DNA from: an uncultured Ruminococcus sp.
Lineage (GTDB): Bacteria; Bacillota; Clostridia; Oscillospirales; Ruminococcaceae
Reading direction: 5' to 3'
Length of the DNA: 9,234 nt
Assembly (NCBI GenBank): GCA_945876405.1
Contig: CAMCOJ010000068.1
Coordinates: 1 to 9,234 of the forward strand
A program made the translations under genes and the position numbers. Under the pieces are notes generated by a model. It worked only from the letters and a program-made list of their open reading frames with translations, was not told the DNA's origin and did not search any database. Of the stretch, positions 1-9,234 are shown one piece after another. The stretch's first letter is position 1, and each line of letters begins with the position of its first letter.

Positions 1-45
1 GATTTCTGCCTGTCTCGTGGGCTCGGAGATGTGTATAAGAGACAG
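1..45 (+). other. Illumina Nextera adapter with i7 index (artifact, not genomic)
   Basis: Positions 12-45 match the Nextera read-2 transposase adapter, ending in the 19-base Tn5 mosaic end AGATGTGTATAAGAGACAG at 27-45. Upstream, 1-3 (GAT) fits the end of the P7 primer, and 4-11 (TTCTGCCT) is an 8-base i7 index that I recall as Nextera N703. The adapter translates as the well-known contaminant peptide MGSEMCIRDS, which would otherwise appear as the N-terminus of the first gene. This is library sequence left in the assembly and should be trimmed; it is not a transposon of the organism. Confidence 0.98.
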
Positions 46-760
46 TATATCAGATCTGCATAAAAAAACTTTCGGGGAAAACAACTCCTTTCTTATCAGA
101 CAGATTGAGAAAATTTGTCCTGATGCAGTATTTATGACAGGGGATATGATAAGCCGTTCGTCTAAAGACATAACTCCTCTTAAGCATCTGATCACCGGAC
201 TGTCAGAAAATTTCCCGGTTTATTACTCCATGGGAAACCATGAAAAGGACGCCGCTGTAACCAACAGAAAACTTTACACGGAACTTATGGAGTTTGCCGG
301 AAAATACTGTACTGTCCTTGACAACGATACCTGCTTTATCAAAAATGAAAACTTTACTCTTCGCATATCCGGACTTACCGTTCCGCAGGAATGCTACAAG
401 GTTAACGCTCGGTATAAAAACCTTAAAACCATATCAGCCAGGGATGTTAACGTCTTGCTGAACGTTAACGTCCGGCAGGTTAACTGTCAGGATGACGTTA
501 ACGTTCTTTTAGCCCACAATCCGAATTTTTTTGACGCCTATGCAGAATACGGCAGCGATGTAATTCTGTCAGGTCATGTTCACGGCGGATGTATAAAACT
601 GCCTTTGATTGGAGGTCTTCTTTCACCGGAAAGAAAATTTTTCCCGAAATATTATTCCGGACTTTATAAAAAAGGTAAATCATCAATGATTGTATCCTGC
701 GGTCTCGGCAAATTCAGACTTTTCAACCCGCCTGAAATATGCGTAATCGATATTTATTAA
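46..760 (+). CDS. Calcineurin-like metallophosphoesterase, 5'-truncated by contig end
   Basis: This encodes the last 237 residues of a metal-dependent phosphohydrolase of the calcineurin-like superfamily, resembling the YkuE/YaeI group. All metal-binding motifs are visible in order: the DLH of motif I at 53-61, GD at 140-145, GNHE at 233-244, the histidine of LLAHNP at 515-517, and GHVHGG at 572-589. The tail LFNPPEICVID is typical of the group. The true start is missing: coding sequence from 17 to 45 is adapter, and family members usually have an N-terminal membrane segment or signal before the first motif, so perhaps 40-60 residues are lost. Substrate cannot be told from sequence; YkuE is a cell-wall-associated phosphoesterase and YaeI has been linked to lipid turnover. 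An unusual VN-rich repeat lies between the GNHE and LLAHNP motifs. It is followed 71 bases later, on the same strand, by spoVAC, and the two may be cotranscribed. Confidence 0.9.
401..502 (+). repeat. Cluster of five in-frame GTTAAC palindromes
   Basis: GTTAAC occurs at 401, 446, 464, 479 and 497. Spacings are 45, 18, 15 and 18 bases, all multiples of three, so every copy is read as Val-Asn. The protein therefore shows the segment DVNVLL twice (443-460 and 494-511) with NVNV and QVN between them. This falls in the variable linker just ahead of the conserved LLAHNP motif of the phosphoesterase, where relatives have ordinary non-repetitive sequence. It looks like a short internal duplication that keeps the reading frame open; function is unknown. 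Confidence 0.6.
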
Positions 761-814
761 AAAATGAATAATCATAAAAAAAATGCAGATAATCCTTTTG
801 AAAATCATTTTTTC

Positions 815-822
815 AGAAGGGA
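815..822 (+). promoter_or_regulatory. Ribosome binding site of spoVAC
   Basis: AGAAGGGA lies about 9 bases before the ATG at 832 and fixes that start. No good promoter was recognised in the 71-base gap upstream, so spoVAC may be read from a promoter before the phosphoesterase gene. Confidence 0.7.
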
Positions 823-831
823 AAATCATAT

Positions 832-1272
832 ATGAACATTACACCCGAACAGTACAGCCGTATGACGGACAGTGCTTCACCAAAGTCAAAAAGCCTTGTC
901 AATATACCGGTTGCGTTTTTATCAGGCGGTCTCATCTGTACAGCAGGTCAGGTTATACTGAATATTTTCGAATCTGCAGGAATGGATGAAAAAACAGCTG
1001 GAACCTGGACCTCCATTGTTCTGATATTTACAAGTATGATTCTTACAGGAACCGGAATATATGAAAAAGCAGCAAAACATGCAGGCGCCGGAACTCTCGT
1101 TCCCATCACCGGCTTTGCAAACTCTGTTGTATCTCCTGCGATAGAGTCGAAAAGCGAAGGTTTTATTCTGGGCGTCGGTTCTAAAATATTCACAATTGCA
1201 GGTCCGGTCATACTTTACGGAACTGCGGCTTCTCTGATATACGGAATATTTTATTATTTATCCGGATTTTAA
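832..1272 (+). CDS. spoVAC: Stage V sporulation protein AC (SpoVAC)
   Basis: This 146-residue membrane protein matches SpoVAC (about 150 residues in Bacillus subtilis) over its whole length. SpoVAC is part of the SpoVA channel that moves dipicolinic acid into the forespore and out again at germination; it is reported to behave as a mechanosensitive channel in the spore inner membrane. Hydrophobic segments lie at about residues 23-46, 60-78 and 116-143. The family hallmarks are the AGAGTLVPITGFANS loop (residues 84-98) and the ESKSEGFILGV stretch (105-115); the latter separates it from the shorter paralogue SpoVAEB. In most spore formers spoVAD and spoVAEB follow directly, but here the gene ends 43 bases before the end of the convergent gyrA with a terminator between, so it is isolated on its downstream side. 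Whether the other spoVA genes are elsewhere cannot be seen. Presence of the gene suggests sporulation ability or a remnant of it. Confidence 0.93.
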   Translation: MNITPEQYSRMTDSASPKSKSLVNIPVAFLSGGLICTAGQVILNIFESAGMDEKTAGTWTSIVLIFTSMILTGTGIYEKAAKHAGAGTLVPITGFANSVVSPAIESKSEGFILGVGSKIFTIAGPVILYGTAASLIYGIFYYLSGF

Positions 1273-1277
1273 AAATA

Positions 1278-1309
1278 TAAGGTTGCACAGCATCTGCCGT
1301 GCAACCTTA
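1278..1309. terminator. Bidirectional intrinsic terminator between spoVAC and gyrA
   Basis: An 11-base-pair perfect stem (TAAGGTTGCAC at 1278-1288 with GTGCAACCTTA at 1299-1309) encloses a 10-base loop. On the minus strand it is followed by a T-rich run (complement of 1271-1277, TATTTTT), a good intrinsic terminator for the gyrA end. On the plus strand the tail AACTTATTTATT is T-rich but interrupted, so it would serve spoVAC less strongly. It sits in the only convergent intergenic gap of the window. Confidence 0.85.
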
Positions 1310-1315
1310 ACTTAT

Positions 1316-3874
1316 TTATTCTTCGTCATCAGGAGGTGTATCTTCCTCGATAACCTCATTTTTTTCCTCCTCTGAGGCTCTCTGCTCTTCAGCAAGAATT
1401 TCTTCATCAGCAGGAGTTTCAACAGCTTCAATCTCAGCCGTATCATCATGTTCTGCACGTGTAAATGTAACTACTCGGTCATCACCGTCAACTCTCATTA
1501 CCTTAACACCTGTTGCATAACGTCCCATTATTCTGATATCACTTGTTCTTATTCTGATTACAACACCGTCGAGTGAGATAAGAATGATATCATCAGTTTC
1601 GTCAACAACCTTTATTCCGCAGACATAACCCTTTTCTTCTGAAACCTTATAGTTGAGAAGTCCGTATCCGCCTCTGTTCTGAACGCGGTATGAATCAAGC
1701 TCTGATCTTCTTCCGAGACCCTTGTCGGATACAGTAAGAACTGTAGCGCCTTCACGGACTCTTGCGATGGAAACAACATAGTCTCCCTCACGGAGTTTTA
1801 TAGCCTTTACACCATGTGCGGATCTTGAAAGCGGACGTACTGTCTGCTCATCTATACGGATTGCCATACCGTTTCTTGTGGCGATAAGGAGATGTGCGTT
1901 GCCCTCTGTCATTCTTACTCCGGCAATTTCATCACCTTCATCAAGACCGATAGCAATAAGACCGTTCTTGCGGACATTTTTGTATGCCGAAAGGTTAGTA
2001 CGCTTTATCTTACCGTTTTTGGTTACAAGTATGAGATACTTGCCTTCATCAAAGTCGGAAGTCTTTATCATCGCAGCGATCTTCTCATCTTCCTGAAGCG
2101 GAAGGAGATTTACCGCGTTAAGTCCTCTTGATGCCTTTGAACCTTCAGGGATCTCATAGCACTTAAGCTTGTACATAATACCCTTGGTTGTTATGAAGAG
2201 TATATTGTCATGTGTTGAAGCAATAAACATTTCGTTTACAACATCTTCCTCACGCTGCTTCATACCGATAACGCCCTTGCCGCCGCGCTTCTGAGTCTTG
2301 TATGCATCAAGTGCCATACGCTTGATATAGCCGATATTTGTGTATGTGAGTACGCAGTCTTCAACAGGGATAAGATCCTCAATATCAACTTCACCGCTGA
2401 CATTTTCAATCTTTGTACGTCTCTCATCGTTGAACTTCTTTCTTATCTCGGCAAGCTCCTCCCTGATGATTTCCTTTACTTTTGACTCATCAGCGAGAAT
2501 TGCTTCGAATTCTGCAATCTTAATATTAAGAGCAGCCAGTTCATCGATAATCTTCTGTCTCTCCATATTTGAAAGCTGGTATAGCTGCATTCTTGCAATA
2601 GCTTCAGCCTGGATATCAGTGAGTCCGAATCTTTCGCAGAGTCTTTCCTTAATCTCAGTCATGTTTCTTGAACTGCGGCAGATCTTTATTACCTCATCAA
2701 TATTGTCAGCCGCAATAACGAGACCTTCAAGTATATGAGCTCTTTCCTTAGCCTTGCGTAGATCGTAAATCGTTCTCTTTGTGATTACTTCCATCTGGAA
2801 CTCAAGGTACTTTTCAAGCATCTGCTTGAGAGTGAGAACCTTTGGCTCTCCGTTTACAAGAGCAAGAAGAATAACACCGACTGTGTCCTGAAGCTGAGTA
2901 TATGAATAAAGCTTATTGAGTACAATCTGAGGAACTGCATCCTTCTTGAGCTCGATAACAATTCTCATACCGTCTCTGTCAGATTCATCCCTGATTGTAT
3001 GAATACCTTCAATTCTCTTGTCCTTAACAAGGTTAGCTATATTCTCTATAAGCCTTGCCTTGTTTACCATATACGGAATCTCCGAAACTATTATGCAGTT
3101 TCTTCCCTTGATTTCCTCAATGTTTGTAAGTGCTCTTAAAATTATTTTTCCTCGGCCTGTACCATATGCCGCTCTCATACCGGCACGTCCCATGATAACA
3201 CCGCCGGTAGGAAAGTCAGGTGCCTTGATGAATTCCATAAGCTCATCAAGAGTACAGTCAGGATTGTCAATAAGAAGATTAATTCCGTCAATTACCTCTC
3301 CGAGATTATGAGGAGGTATGTTTGTTGCCATACCTACTGCGATACCAACAGAACCGTTTACAAGAAGATTTGGAAATCTCGAAGGAAGTACAACCGGTTC
3401 CTTAAGTCTGTCATCGTAGTTGGAGGTATACGGAATAGTTTCCTTGTTTATGTCTGTGAGCATCTCGACAGCCATCTTTGTCATCTTTGCTTCAGTATAA
3501 CGGTAAGCAGCCGGCGGGTCACCGTCAACACTACCGAAGTTTCCGTGACCGTCAACAAGAGGATACCGGAGTGAAAACTTCTGTGCAAGTCTTACAAGTG
3601 CATCGTAAACTGAAGAGTCACCGTGAGGATGATAACGACCAAGTACAGCACCGACAGTATCAGCACATTTTCTGTACGCCTTGTCAGGAGTAAGACCGTT
3701 TTCATGAAGTGTGTAGAGTATTCTTCTGTGTACAGGCTTAAGTCCGTCCCTGACATCAGGCAATGCTCGTGAAACAATTACAGACATTGAATAGTCAAGG
3801 AACGATTTTTCCATTTCATTTTCTATGTTTCTCGAAATAATTTTCGAATTGCTGTTTGCAATTTCAAAATCCAC
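1316..3874 (-). CDS. gyrA: DNA gyrase subunit A
   Basis: GyrA is the DNA-cutting and wrapping subunit of gyrase, which with GyrB introduces negative supercoils using ATP. The 852-residue product has the winged-helix breakage-reunion domain with catalytic Tyr126 in the RYTEAKM motif, then the tower and coiled-coil region to about residue 500, then a C-terminal beta-pinwheel opening with the GyrA box QKRGGKG at 528-534. That box marks true gyrase rather than topoisomerase IV ParC. The quinolone-resistance region [10 protein letters not shown] carries Ser87 and Asp91 (E. coli Ser83 and Asp87), the usual susceptible residues. The last 44 or so residues (nt 1319-1450) are strongly acidic, like the regulatory tail of E. 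coli GyrA, though different in sequence. The start is GTG at 3874, supported by GGAAAGGAA 10 bases upstream inside the end of the preceding gene; the first internal ATG (residue 21) would cut into the conserved N-terminal region. It is the last gene of the cluster. Confidence 0.98.
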   Translation of the reverse strand: MDFEIANSNSKIISRNIENEMEKSFLDYSMSVIVSRALPDVRDGLKPVHRRILYTLHENGLTPDKAYRKCADTVGAVLGRYHPHGDSSVYDALVRLAQKFSLRYPLVDGHGNFGSVDGDPPAAYRYTEAKMTKMAVEMLTDINKETIPYTSNYDDRLKEPVVLPSRFPNLLVNGSVGIAVGMATNIPPHNLGEVIDGINLLIDNPDCTLDELMEFIKAPDFPTGGVIMGRAGMRAAYGTGRGKIILRALTNIEEIKGRNCIIVSEIPYMVNKARLIENIANLVKDKRIEGIHTIRDESDRDGMRIVIELKKDAVPQIVLNKLYSYTQLQDTVGVILLALVNGEPKVLTLKQMLEKYLEFQMEVITKRTIYDLRKAKERAHILEGLVIAADNIDEVIKICRSSRNMTEIKERLCERFGLTDIQAEAIARMQLYQLSNMERQKIIDELAALNIKIAEFEAILADESKVKEIIREELAEIRKKFNDERRTKIENVSGEVDIEDLIPVEDCVLTYTNIGYIKRMALDAYKTQKRGGKGVIGMKQREEDVVNEMFIASTHDNILFITTKGIMYKLKCYEIPEGSKASRGLNAVNLLPLQEDEKIAAMIKTSDFDEGKYLILVTKNGKIKRTNLSAYKNVRKNGLIAIGLDEGDEIAGVRMTEGNAHLLIATRNGMAIRIDEQTVRPLSRSAHGVKAIKLREGDYVVSIARVREGATVLTVSDKGLGRRSELDSYRVQNRGGYGLLNYKVSEEKGYVCGIKVVDETDDIILISLDGVVIRIRTSDIRIMGRYATGVKVMRVDGDDRVVTFTRAEHDDTAEIEAVETPADEEILAEEQRASEEEKNEVIEEDTPPDDEE

Positions 3875-3880
3875 CTTTTA

Positions 3881-4507
3881 TCAATTCCTTTCCTCGATAA
3901 ATTTAGCTTTTTTAAAGCTTTCAGTCAGCAATTTTGTTTCGTCGGCGCTGAAAATATTTTTAGGAACTACATAAAACATTCTTTTTACAAGATAGACTAT
4001 GTAGTAATCTTTTTTCTCAAGAATTTTAACGTCGTCATTAACGAAATCAATTACTGTTTTTACAACTCCGGCAGGAGCTGTTTCTTCAGGCTCAGCAAAA
4101 AAATCATCTTCCGCTCCGGCCTTTTCTTCATTCATTTCCTCAGGTTCACCGGTTTCTCCGGTAGAAAATTCTCTGGTACATATGGAAATACTGCTTTCGT
4201 AAACCTCAACTGAATACAGGTCGCCCTGTATTCCCTCAATGGATTTCATGAGATTTTTTCTTATCATGAATGTGTTAAGCCATATTCCTGCCGTAAGAAA
4301 AGCGCAGATTATGATTATCATAACACATACTGTATTTCCGGGATCCCTGATAAAAGGCGGTATATATGCTATACCTATCAAGGTGAAAGCACATGTCATA
4401 AGAATGTTTTTCGGATAAGCAAACTTCTTCTGAAAGTCCGTAAACGCATTTCCGAACATCTCAAGACTTATACTGTATTCTTTTGAAAACAATGGTTTCT
4501 CGTTCAT
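3881..4507 (-). CDS. YcxB-like two-helix membrane protein
   Basis: This 208-residue protein is predicted to sit in the cytoplasmic membrane. It has two adjacent hydrophobic helices at about residues 33-52 and 57-80, separated by a short IRDPGN turn, and a basic patch after the second (RKNLMKS). The C-terminal part, with KDYYIVYLVKRMFYVVPKNIFS, matches the YcxB-like domain pattern in which a beta strand ending in a YxxPK-type motif closes a small cytoplasmic domain. Function of that family is unknown. A 33-residue acidic, proline- and alanine-containing linker (residues 115-147, nt 4067-4165) is inserted into the cytoplasmic domain and makes it longer than the usual 160-190 residues. The gene lies 21 bases after gyrB and 6 before gyrA, with AAAGGAA as ribosome binding site, so it must be cotranscribed with gyrase. 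Most Firmicutes have gyrA directly after gyrB. Family assignment is by remembered motif, moderately sure. Confidence 0.72.
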   Translation of the reverse strand: MNEKPLFSKEYSISLEMFGNAFTDFQKKFAYPKNILMTCAFTLIGIAYIPPFIRDPGNTVCVMIIIICAFLTAGIWLNTFMIRKNLMKSIEGIQGDLYSVEVYESSISICTREFSTGETGEPEEMNEEKAGAEDDFFAEPEETAPAGVVKTVIDFVNDDVKILEKKDYYIVYLVKRMFYVVPKNIFSADETKLLTESFKKAKFIEERN

Positions 4508-4528
4508 ATTTTTTTCCTTTATGATAAA

Positions 4529-6758
<2,230 letters not shown>

Positions 6759-6774
6759 ATGAGCTCTTCCTCTC

Positions 6775-7893
6775 TCAGGTTACTATACTGCCTTCATGCA
6801 TCTCGAAAATGTCATCGCATTGATGAATTACTGCACGGTGATTGCAGGTAGTAATAAAAACCTGCATATCTGCAATTATGCTGCAGACAAAATTCTGTCT
6901 GCTTTCATCAAGTTCACCCATAACATCATCAAGAAGAATGACAGGTGATTCATTTTTTTCTTCACTGTAAATCTGAGCCTGAGCAAGACGCATAACAAGA
7001 GCTGTACTTTTCTGCTGTCCCTGAGACCCGTAATCCCTGACACTGAGACCGTTTATCCTGAGAGATATCTCATCTCTTCCGGCTCCGGTATGGGTATATC
7101 CGAGCCTTATATCATCAGGAATGCTGTTTTTCAGCTTTTTATAGTAAAATTCTGTCATTTGGGTGTCAGGAAACTCAGGATATTCATAATCAGGAGGAAA
7201 AGTACCGGACTGATATGATATACTGAGATTTTCCGCCCCTCCGGCTATTTTACTGTATAATTCTTGGCAGTATCTGTTAAGTTTAATCACATACTGATTT
7301 CTCATACAGGAAATGTACGAACCTGCTGCTGCAAGCTGTCTGTCCCATATATCAAGACTTTCTTCTGAATCTCTTCCTGTGATAATGTTTTTCAGAACAG
7401 CATTGCGCTGAGTTATAAGCTGGTCGAATTTTCTTATATAGCTCATTGACCTTGGTTTAAGCTGGGAATAGCAGAGATCTATGAAAGTTCTTCTTCTTTC
7501 CGGAGTTCCTTTGATAAGTTCGGTATCTTCCGGAAGAAATGCTATGCATTTAAAATTTTCAAAGAGCTTGCTGCTGTTTTTTAAAATAACGCCATTCAGT
7601 GTTATTTGTTTGTTCTTCGGACTTTTCCTAACCATACGGTAATTAATTTCCTGTGTTCTGACTTCATCTTCAAAGGTAATATTGATGTTAAATTCATCAG
7701 AATCAAAACCGATATAGTCTTTTTCTTTTGAATTCCGAAAACTGCGGCATCCGGTTGATATCCAGATTGCCTCAAGTAGATTGGTTTTTCCCTGTGCATT
7801 CTGTCCGTAGATTATATTGAAGTTTTCTCCGGGAATGAGATTGATTTCCTTAAGATTTCTGAAGCCGGAAATCTGAATTCTTGTGATACGCAT
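6775..7893 (-). CDS. recF: DNA replication and repair protein RecF
   Basis: RecF is an SMC-like ATPase that binds single-strand/double-strand DNA junctions and, with RecO and RecR, loads RecA at gaps. At 372 residues it has the normal length (370 in B. subtilis). Visible motifs are the Walker A loop GQNAQGKTN (residues 30-38), the ABC signature GSQGQQKS (289-296), and Walker B with D-loop VILLDDVMGELD (318-329). PEDTELIKGTPERRRTFID is the conserved RecF stretch in the lid region. The start ATG at 7893 is 2 bases after the stop of the S4-domain gene. I see no good Shine-Dalgarno in front of it, so recF translation probably depends on ribosomes finishing the S4 gene. This would keep RecF scarce, as is usual. 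Confidence 0.97.
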   Translation of the reverse strand: MRITRIQISGFRNLKEINLIPGENFNIIYGQNAQGKTNLLEAIWISTGCRSFRNSKEKDYIGFDSDEFNINITFEDEVRTQEINYRMVRKSPKNKQITLNGVILKNSSKLFENFKCIAFLPEDTELIKGTPERRRTFIDLCYSQLKPRSMSYIRKFDQLITQRNAVLKNIITGRDSEESLDIWDRQLAAAGSYISCMRNQYVIKLNRYCQELYSKIAGGAENLSISYQSGTFPPDYEYPEFPDTQMTEFYYKKLKNSIPDDIRLGYTHTGAGRDEISLRINGLSVRDYGSQGQQKSTALVMRLAQAQIYSEEKNESPVILLDDVMGELDESRQNFVCSIIADMQVFITTCNHRAVIHQCDDIFEMHEGSIVT

Positions 7894-7895
7894 AA

Positions 7896-8108
7896 TCAGT
7901 TAACGTTGATTATATATCCGTTAAATTCTACTGTATCTCCGGAACGGACTTTTTTTCCTCTCATCGTGCAGATTTCTCCGTTAAACGACACTTCGCCGTT
8001 CTGAATAGCTTCCTTTGCCATTCCTCCGGTTTCAGCCGCACCTGAAAATTTCAGAAGAGAGTCAAGTTTTATAAACTCGGTTGAAATATTTATGTCAAGT
8101 TTTTTCAT
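7896..8108 (-). CDS. yaaA: S4-domain RNA-binding protein (YaaA type)
   Basis: This 70-residue protein consists of essentially one S4 RNA-binding domain. It matches the small protein encoded between dnaN and recF in many Firmicutes (YaaA in B. subtilis, 71 residues; the name is also used for an unrelated E. coli gene). Family-typical pieces are [12 protein letters not shown], the GGMAKEAI helix, GEVSFNGE, and [13 protein letters not shown] near the end. It probably binds structured RNA such as rRNA, and a role in ribosome assembly has been proposed for the family. AGAAGG lies 9 bases before the ATG at 8108. The gene is 16 bases downstream of dnaN and 2 bases upstream of recF. Confidence 0.92.
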   Translation of the reverse strand: MKKLDINISTEFIKLDSLLKFSGAAETGGMAKEAIQNGEVSFNGEICTMRGKKVRSGDTVEFNGYIINVN

Positions 8109-8124
8109 GAAATTCAGCCTTCTC

Positions 8125-9208
8125 TTACTTTTTTAGCTGTATTGGCATAAGAAGATACATAAAGCTGTCTCCGTTTGTCGGAACAATACGAACCGGCTTG
8201 TTTGCTGCCATCAGCTGGATTTTTATTTTATCAGTTTCACATGCTTTAAGAGCATCAAGAAGAAATTTGTTGTTAAATCCTATCTCAATGGATTCTCCGT
8301 TAACCTCTGCAGGTATGGAATCATTAATCTTGCCAATACTTGTCTTACAGTCAATCTTAAGTGAACCATCTTCAAAAACGCATCTTACAGGACATTTGTT
8401 TTTTTCATTTATCAGAAGTGAACATCTTTCTATGCTGTCATAGAATTCTCTGGTTTTAATAATAACTTCTGTTTTGAAATCAGACGGAATGCTTGCTTTG
8501 TAGTTGTGAAATTCACCTTCGAGAAGACGGGAAACCACACAATATCCTGAAATCTCAAATATGATATTTTTTGAGTTTATAAAAATATGGCAGATTTCTT
8601 CGTTATCTTCCTGAGAATTTCCGGAATCCTCTTCGGAGGCAGATTTTGATGAATCGCCTTTTGAAAGGAGTTTTGATATTTCGTTAAGTGTTTTTGAAGG
8701 GACAACAAATTTGACTTTTTCATCAGTACCTATTCCTTCGGTTCTGATAGCGAGTCTGAAGCCATCTATTGCAACCATGCGGAAAATCTTGTCTTCTATG
8801 TCAAAAAGTTCACCGGTAAGAATTGGTTTGTTATCATTAACAGATACTGCATGATTGGTATGTTCTATCATATTTTTCAGTATATGCTGCGGAACATCAA
8901 TGCTGCTATCGCCGTTAAACGAAGGAAAATCCGGATATTCAGTTGCAGATATAGCTGAGATATCGTAGGTAGTGTTGTTTCCAAGAATGTTAACGTTCAG
9001 TTTTTCGTCTATGCTGATTTTTAATTCGTCTGATGACATTCTTCTGATTATTTCACTGAAAAGTCTTGCGTTAACCACCAGTTCGCCTGAATCGTCCGAG
9101 TTAACATCCATGGTTGTTTTGATTCCAAGTTCCAGATCATATCCGGCAAGTTCGAGTTTATTTGCCGAAAGTTTGAGTTTTATTCCTTCGAGTGCTGATA
9201 TATTGGAC
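8125..9208 (-). CDS. dnaN: DNA polymerase III beta sliding clamp, 5'-truncated by contig end
   Basis: DnaN forms the ring that tethers DNA polymerase III and many repair enzymes to DNA. The window holds 360 codons of about 380 plus an insert; by comparison with the B. subtilis clamp, the first 22-25 residues are missing because the contig stops at the adapter. The apparent N-terminus MCIRDR is adapter-encoded. Clamp landmarks are [69 protein letters not shown], the [12 protein letters not shown] helix, and the C-terminal [10 protein letters not shown] that lines the partner-binding pocket. A 21-residue Ser/Asp/Glu-rich insert (nt 8596-8658) follows SKLLSK in the second domain. It is the first visible gene of the minus-strand cluster; dnaA and oriC would be expected beyond the right edge. 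Confidence 0.97.
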
Positions 9209-9234
9209 CTGTCTCTTATACACATCTGACGCTG
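9209..9234. other. Illumina Nextera read-1 adapter (artifact, not genomic)
   Basis: The 19-base Tn5 mosaic end in reverse complement, CTGTCTCTTATACACATCT, occupies 9209-9227. The next 7 bases, GACGCTG, are the start of the reverse complement of the Nextera read-1 adapter. Translation on the minus strand gives the contaminant peptide MCIRDR fused to DnaN, and on the plus strand the equally familiar SLIHI. Confidence 0.98.

Noticed and set aside
27..45. Tn5 mosaic end as a sign of a real transposon, also at 9209-9227
   Set aside because: Flanking bases match the Illumina Nextera adapters, including an index and primer end, so these are library artifacts.
764..793. Possible promoter before spoVAC with GATAAT at 788-793
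   Set aside because: The -35 candidate 18 bases upstream matches only three of six consensus bases, and the region is A-rich enough to give such matches by chance. No sporulation sigma consensus was seen.
3592..3635. Quinolone-resistance mutation in gyrA
   Set aside because: The resistance-determining region encodes [10 protein letters not shown] with the usual Ser87 and Asp91, so no classical resistance change is present.
1316..3874. ParC (topoisomerase IV) instead of GyrA
   Set aside because: An intact GyrA box (QKRGGKG) and the position in the dnaN-recF-gyrB cluster identify gyrase.
8590..9234. Origin of replication or DnaA-box cluster near dnaN
   Set aside because: No group of TTATCCACA-like sites was seen in the window; the dnaA-dnaN interval where oriC is expected lies outside the contig.

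Overview
The window is a 9.2 kb assembled fragment from the chromosome of a low-to-moderate GC, Gram-positive bacterium. It is most likely a Clostridia/Oscillospirales (Ruminococcus-like) gut or rumen anaerobe. The evidence is the dnaN - S4-domain gene - recF - remB - gyrB - gyrA order typical of the replication-origin region of Firmicutes, the presence of remB and the spore gene spoVAC, strong AGAAGGAGG-type ribosome binding sites, and protein sequences closest to clostridial forms as far as I can recall them. The genus is inference; no search was run. Both ends are not genomic: they carry Illumina Nextera library adapter (1-45 and 9209-9234), so real sequence runs from about 46 to 9208 and both terminal genes are truncated by the contig ends, not by biology.

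Layout. Left part, plus strand: the 3' portion of a calcineurin-like metallophosphoesterase gene (46-760), then spoVAC (832-1272), which encodes a membrane component of the spore dipicolinic acid channel. A bidirectional-looking hairpin terminator (1278-1309) separates this pair from a long convergent block. Right part, all minus strand, read from right to left: dnaN (5' end missing), a 70-residue S4-domain RNA-binding protein (YaaA type), recF, remB (DUF370), gyrB, a two-helix YcxB-like membrane protein, and gyrA. Gaps between these genes are only 2 to 21 bases, ribosome binding sites lie in or against the preceding gene, and I see no internal terminator, so this looks like one operon or a tightly packed cluster. 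Its promoter, dnaA and oriC should lie beyond the right edge.

How the genes work together. The sliding clamp (DnaN), RecF, and both gyrase subunits serve chromosome replication and repair, and transcription leads away from the presumed origin. The S4 protein and RemB are conserved passengers of this operon: RemB is a DNA-binding regulator of biofilm matrix genes in Bacillus subtilis, and the S4 protein is probably an RNA or ribosome-assembly factor. The YcxB-like protein between the gyrase genes is the main departure from the standard arrangement. Gyrase subunits both use non-ATG starts (TTG for gyrB, GTG for gyrA).

There are no intergenic stretches over 100 bases and I saw no tRNA, rRNA, CRISPR, insertion sequence or prophage. 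I found no convincing new multi-gene system. The items most worth a second look are the adapter ends, the YcxB-like gene between gyrB and gyrA, the in-frame GTTAAC-rich repeat in the phosphoesterase, an acidic insert in the clamp, and an isolated spoVAC.
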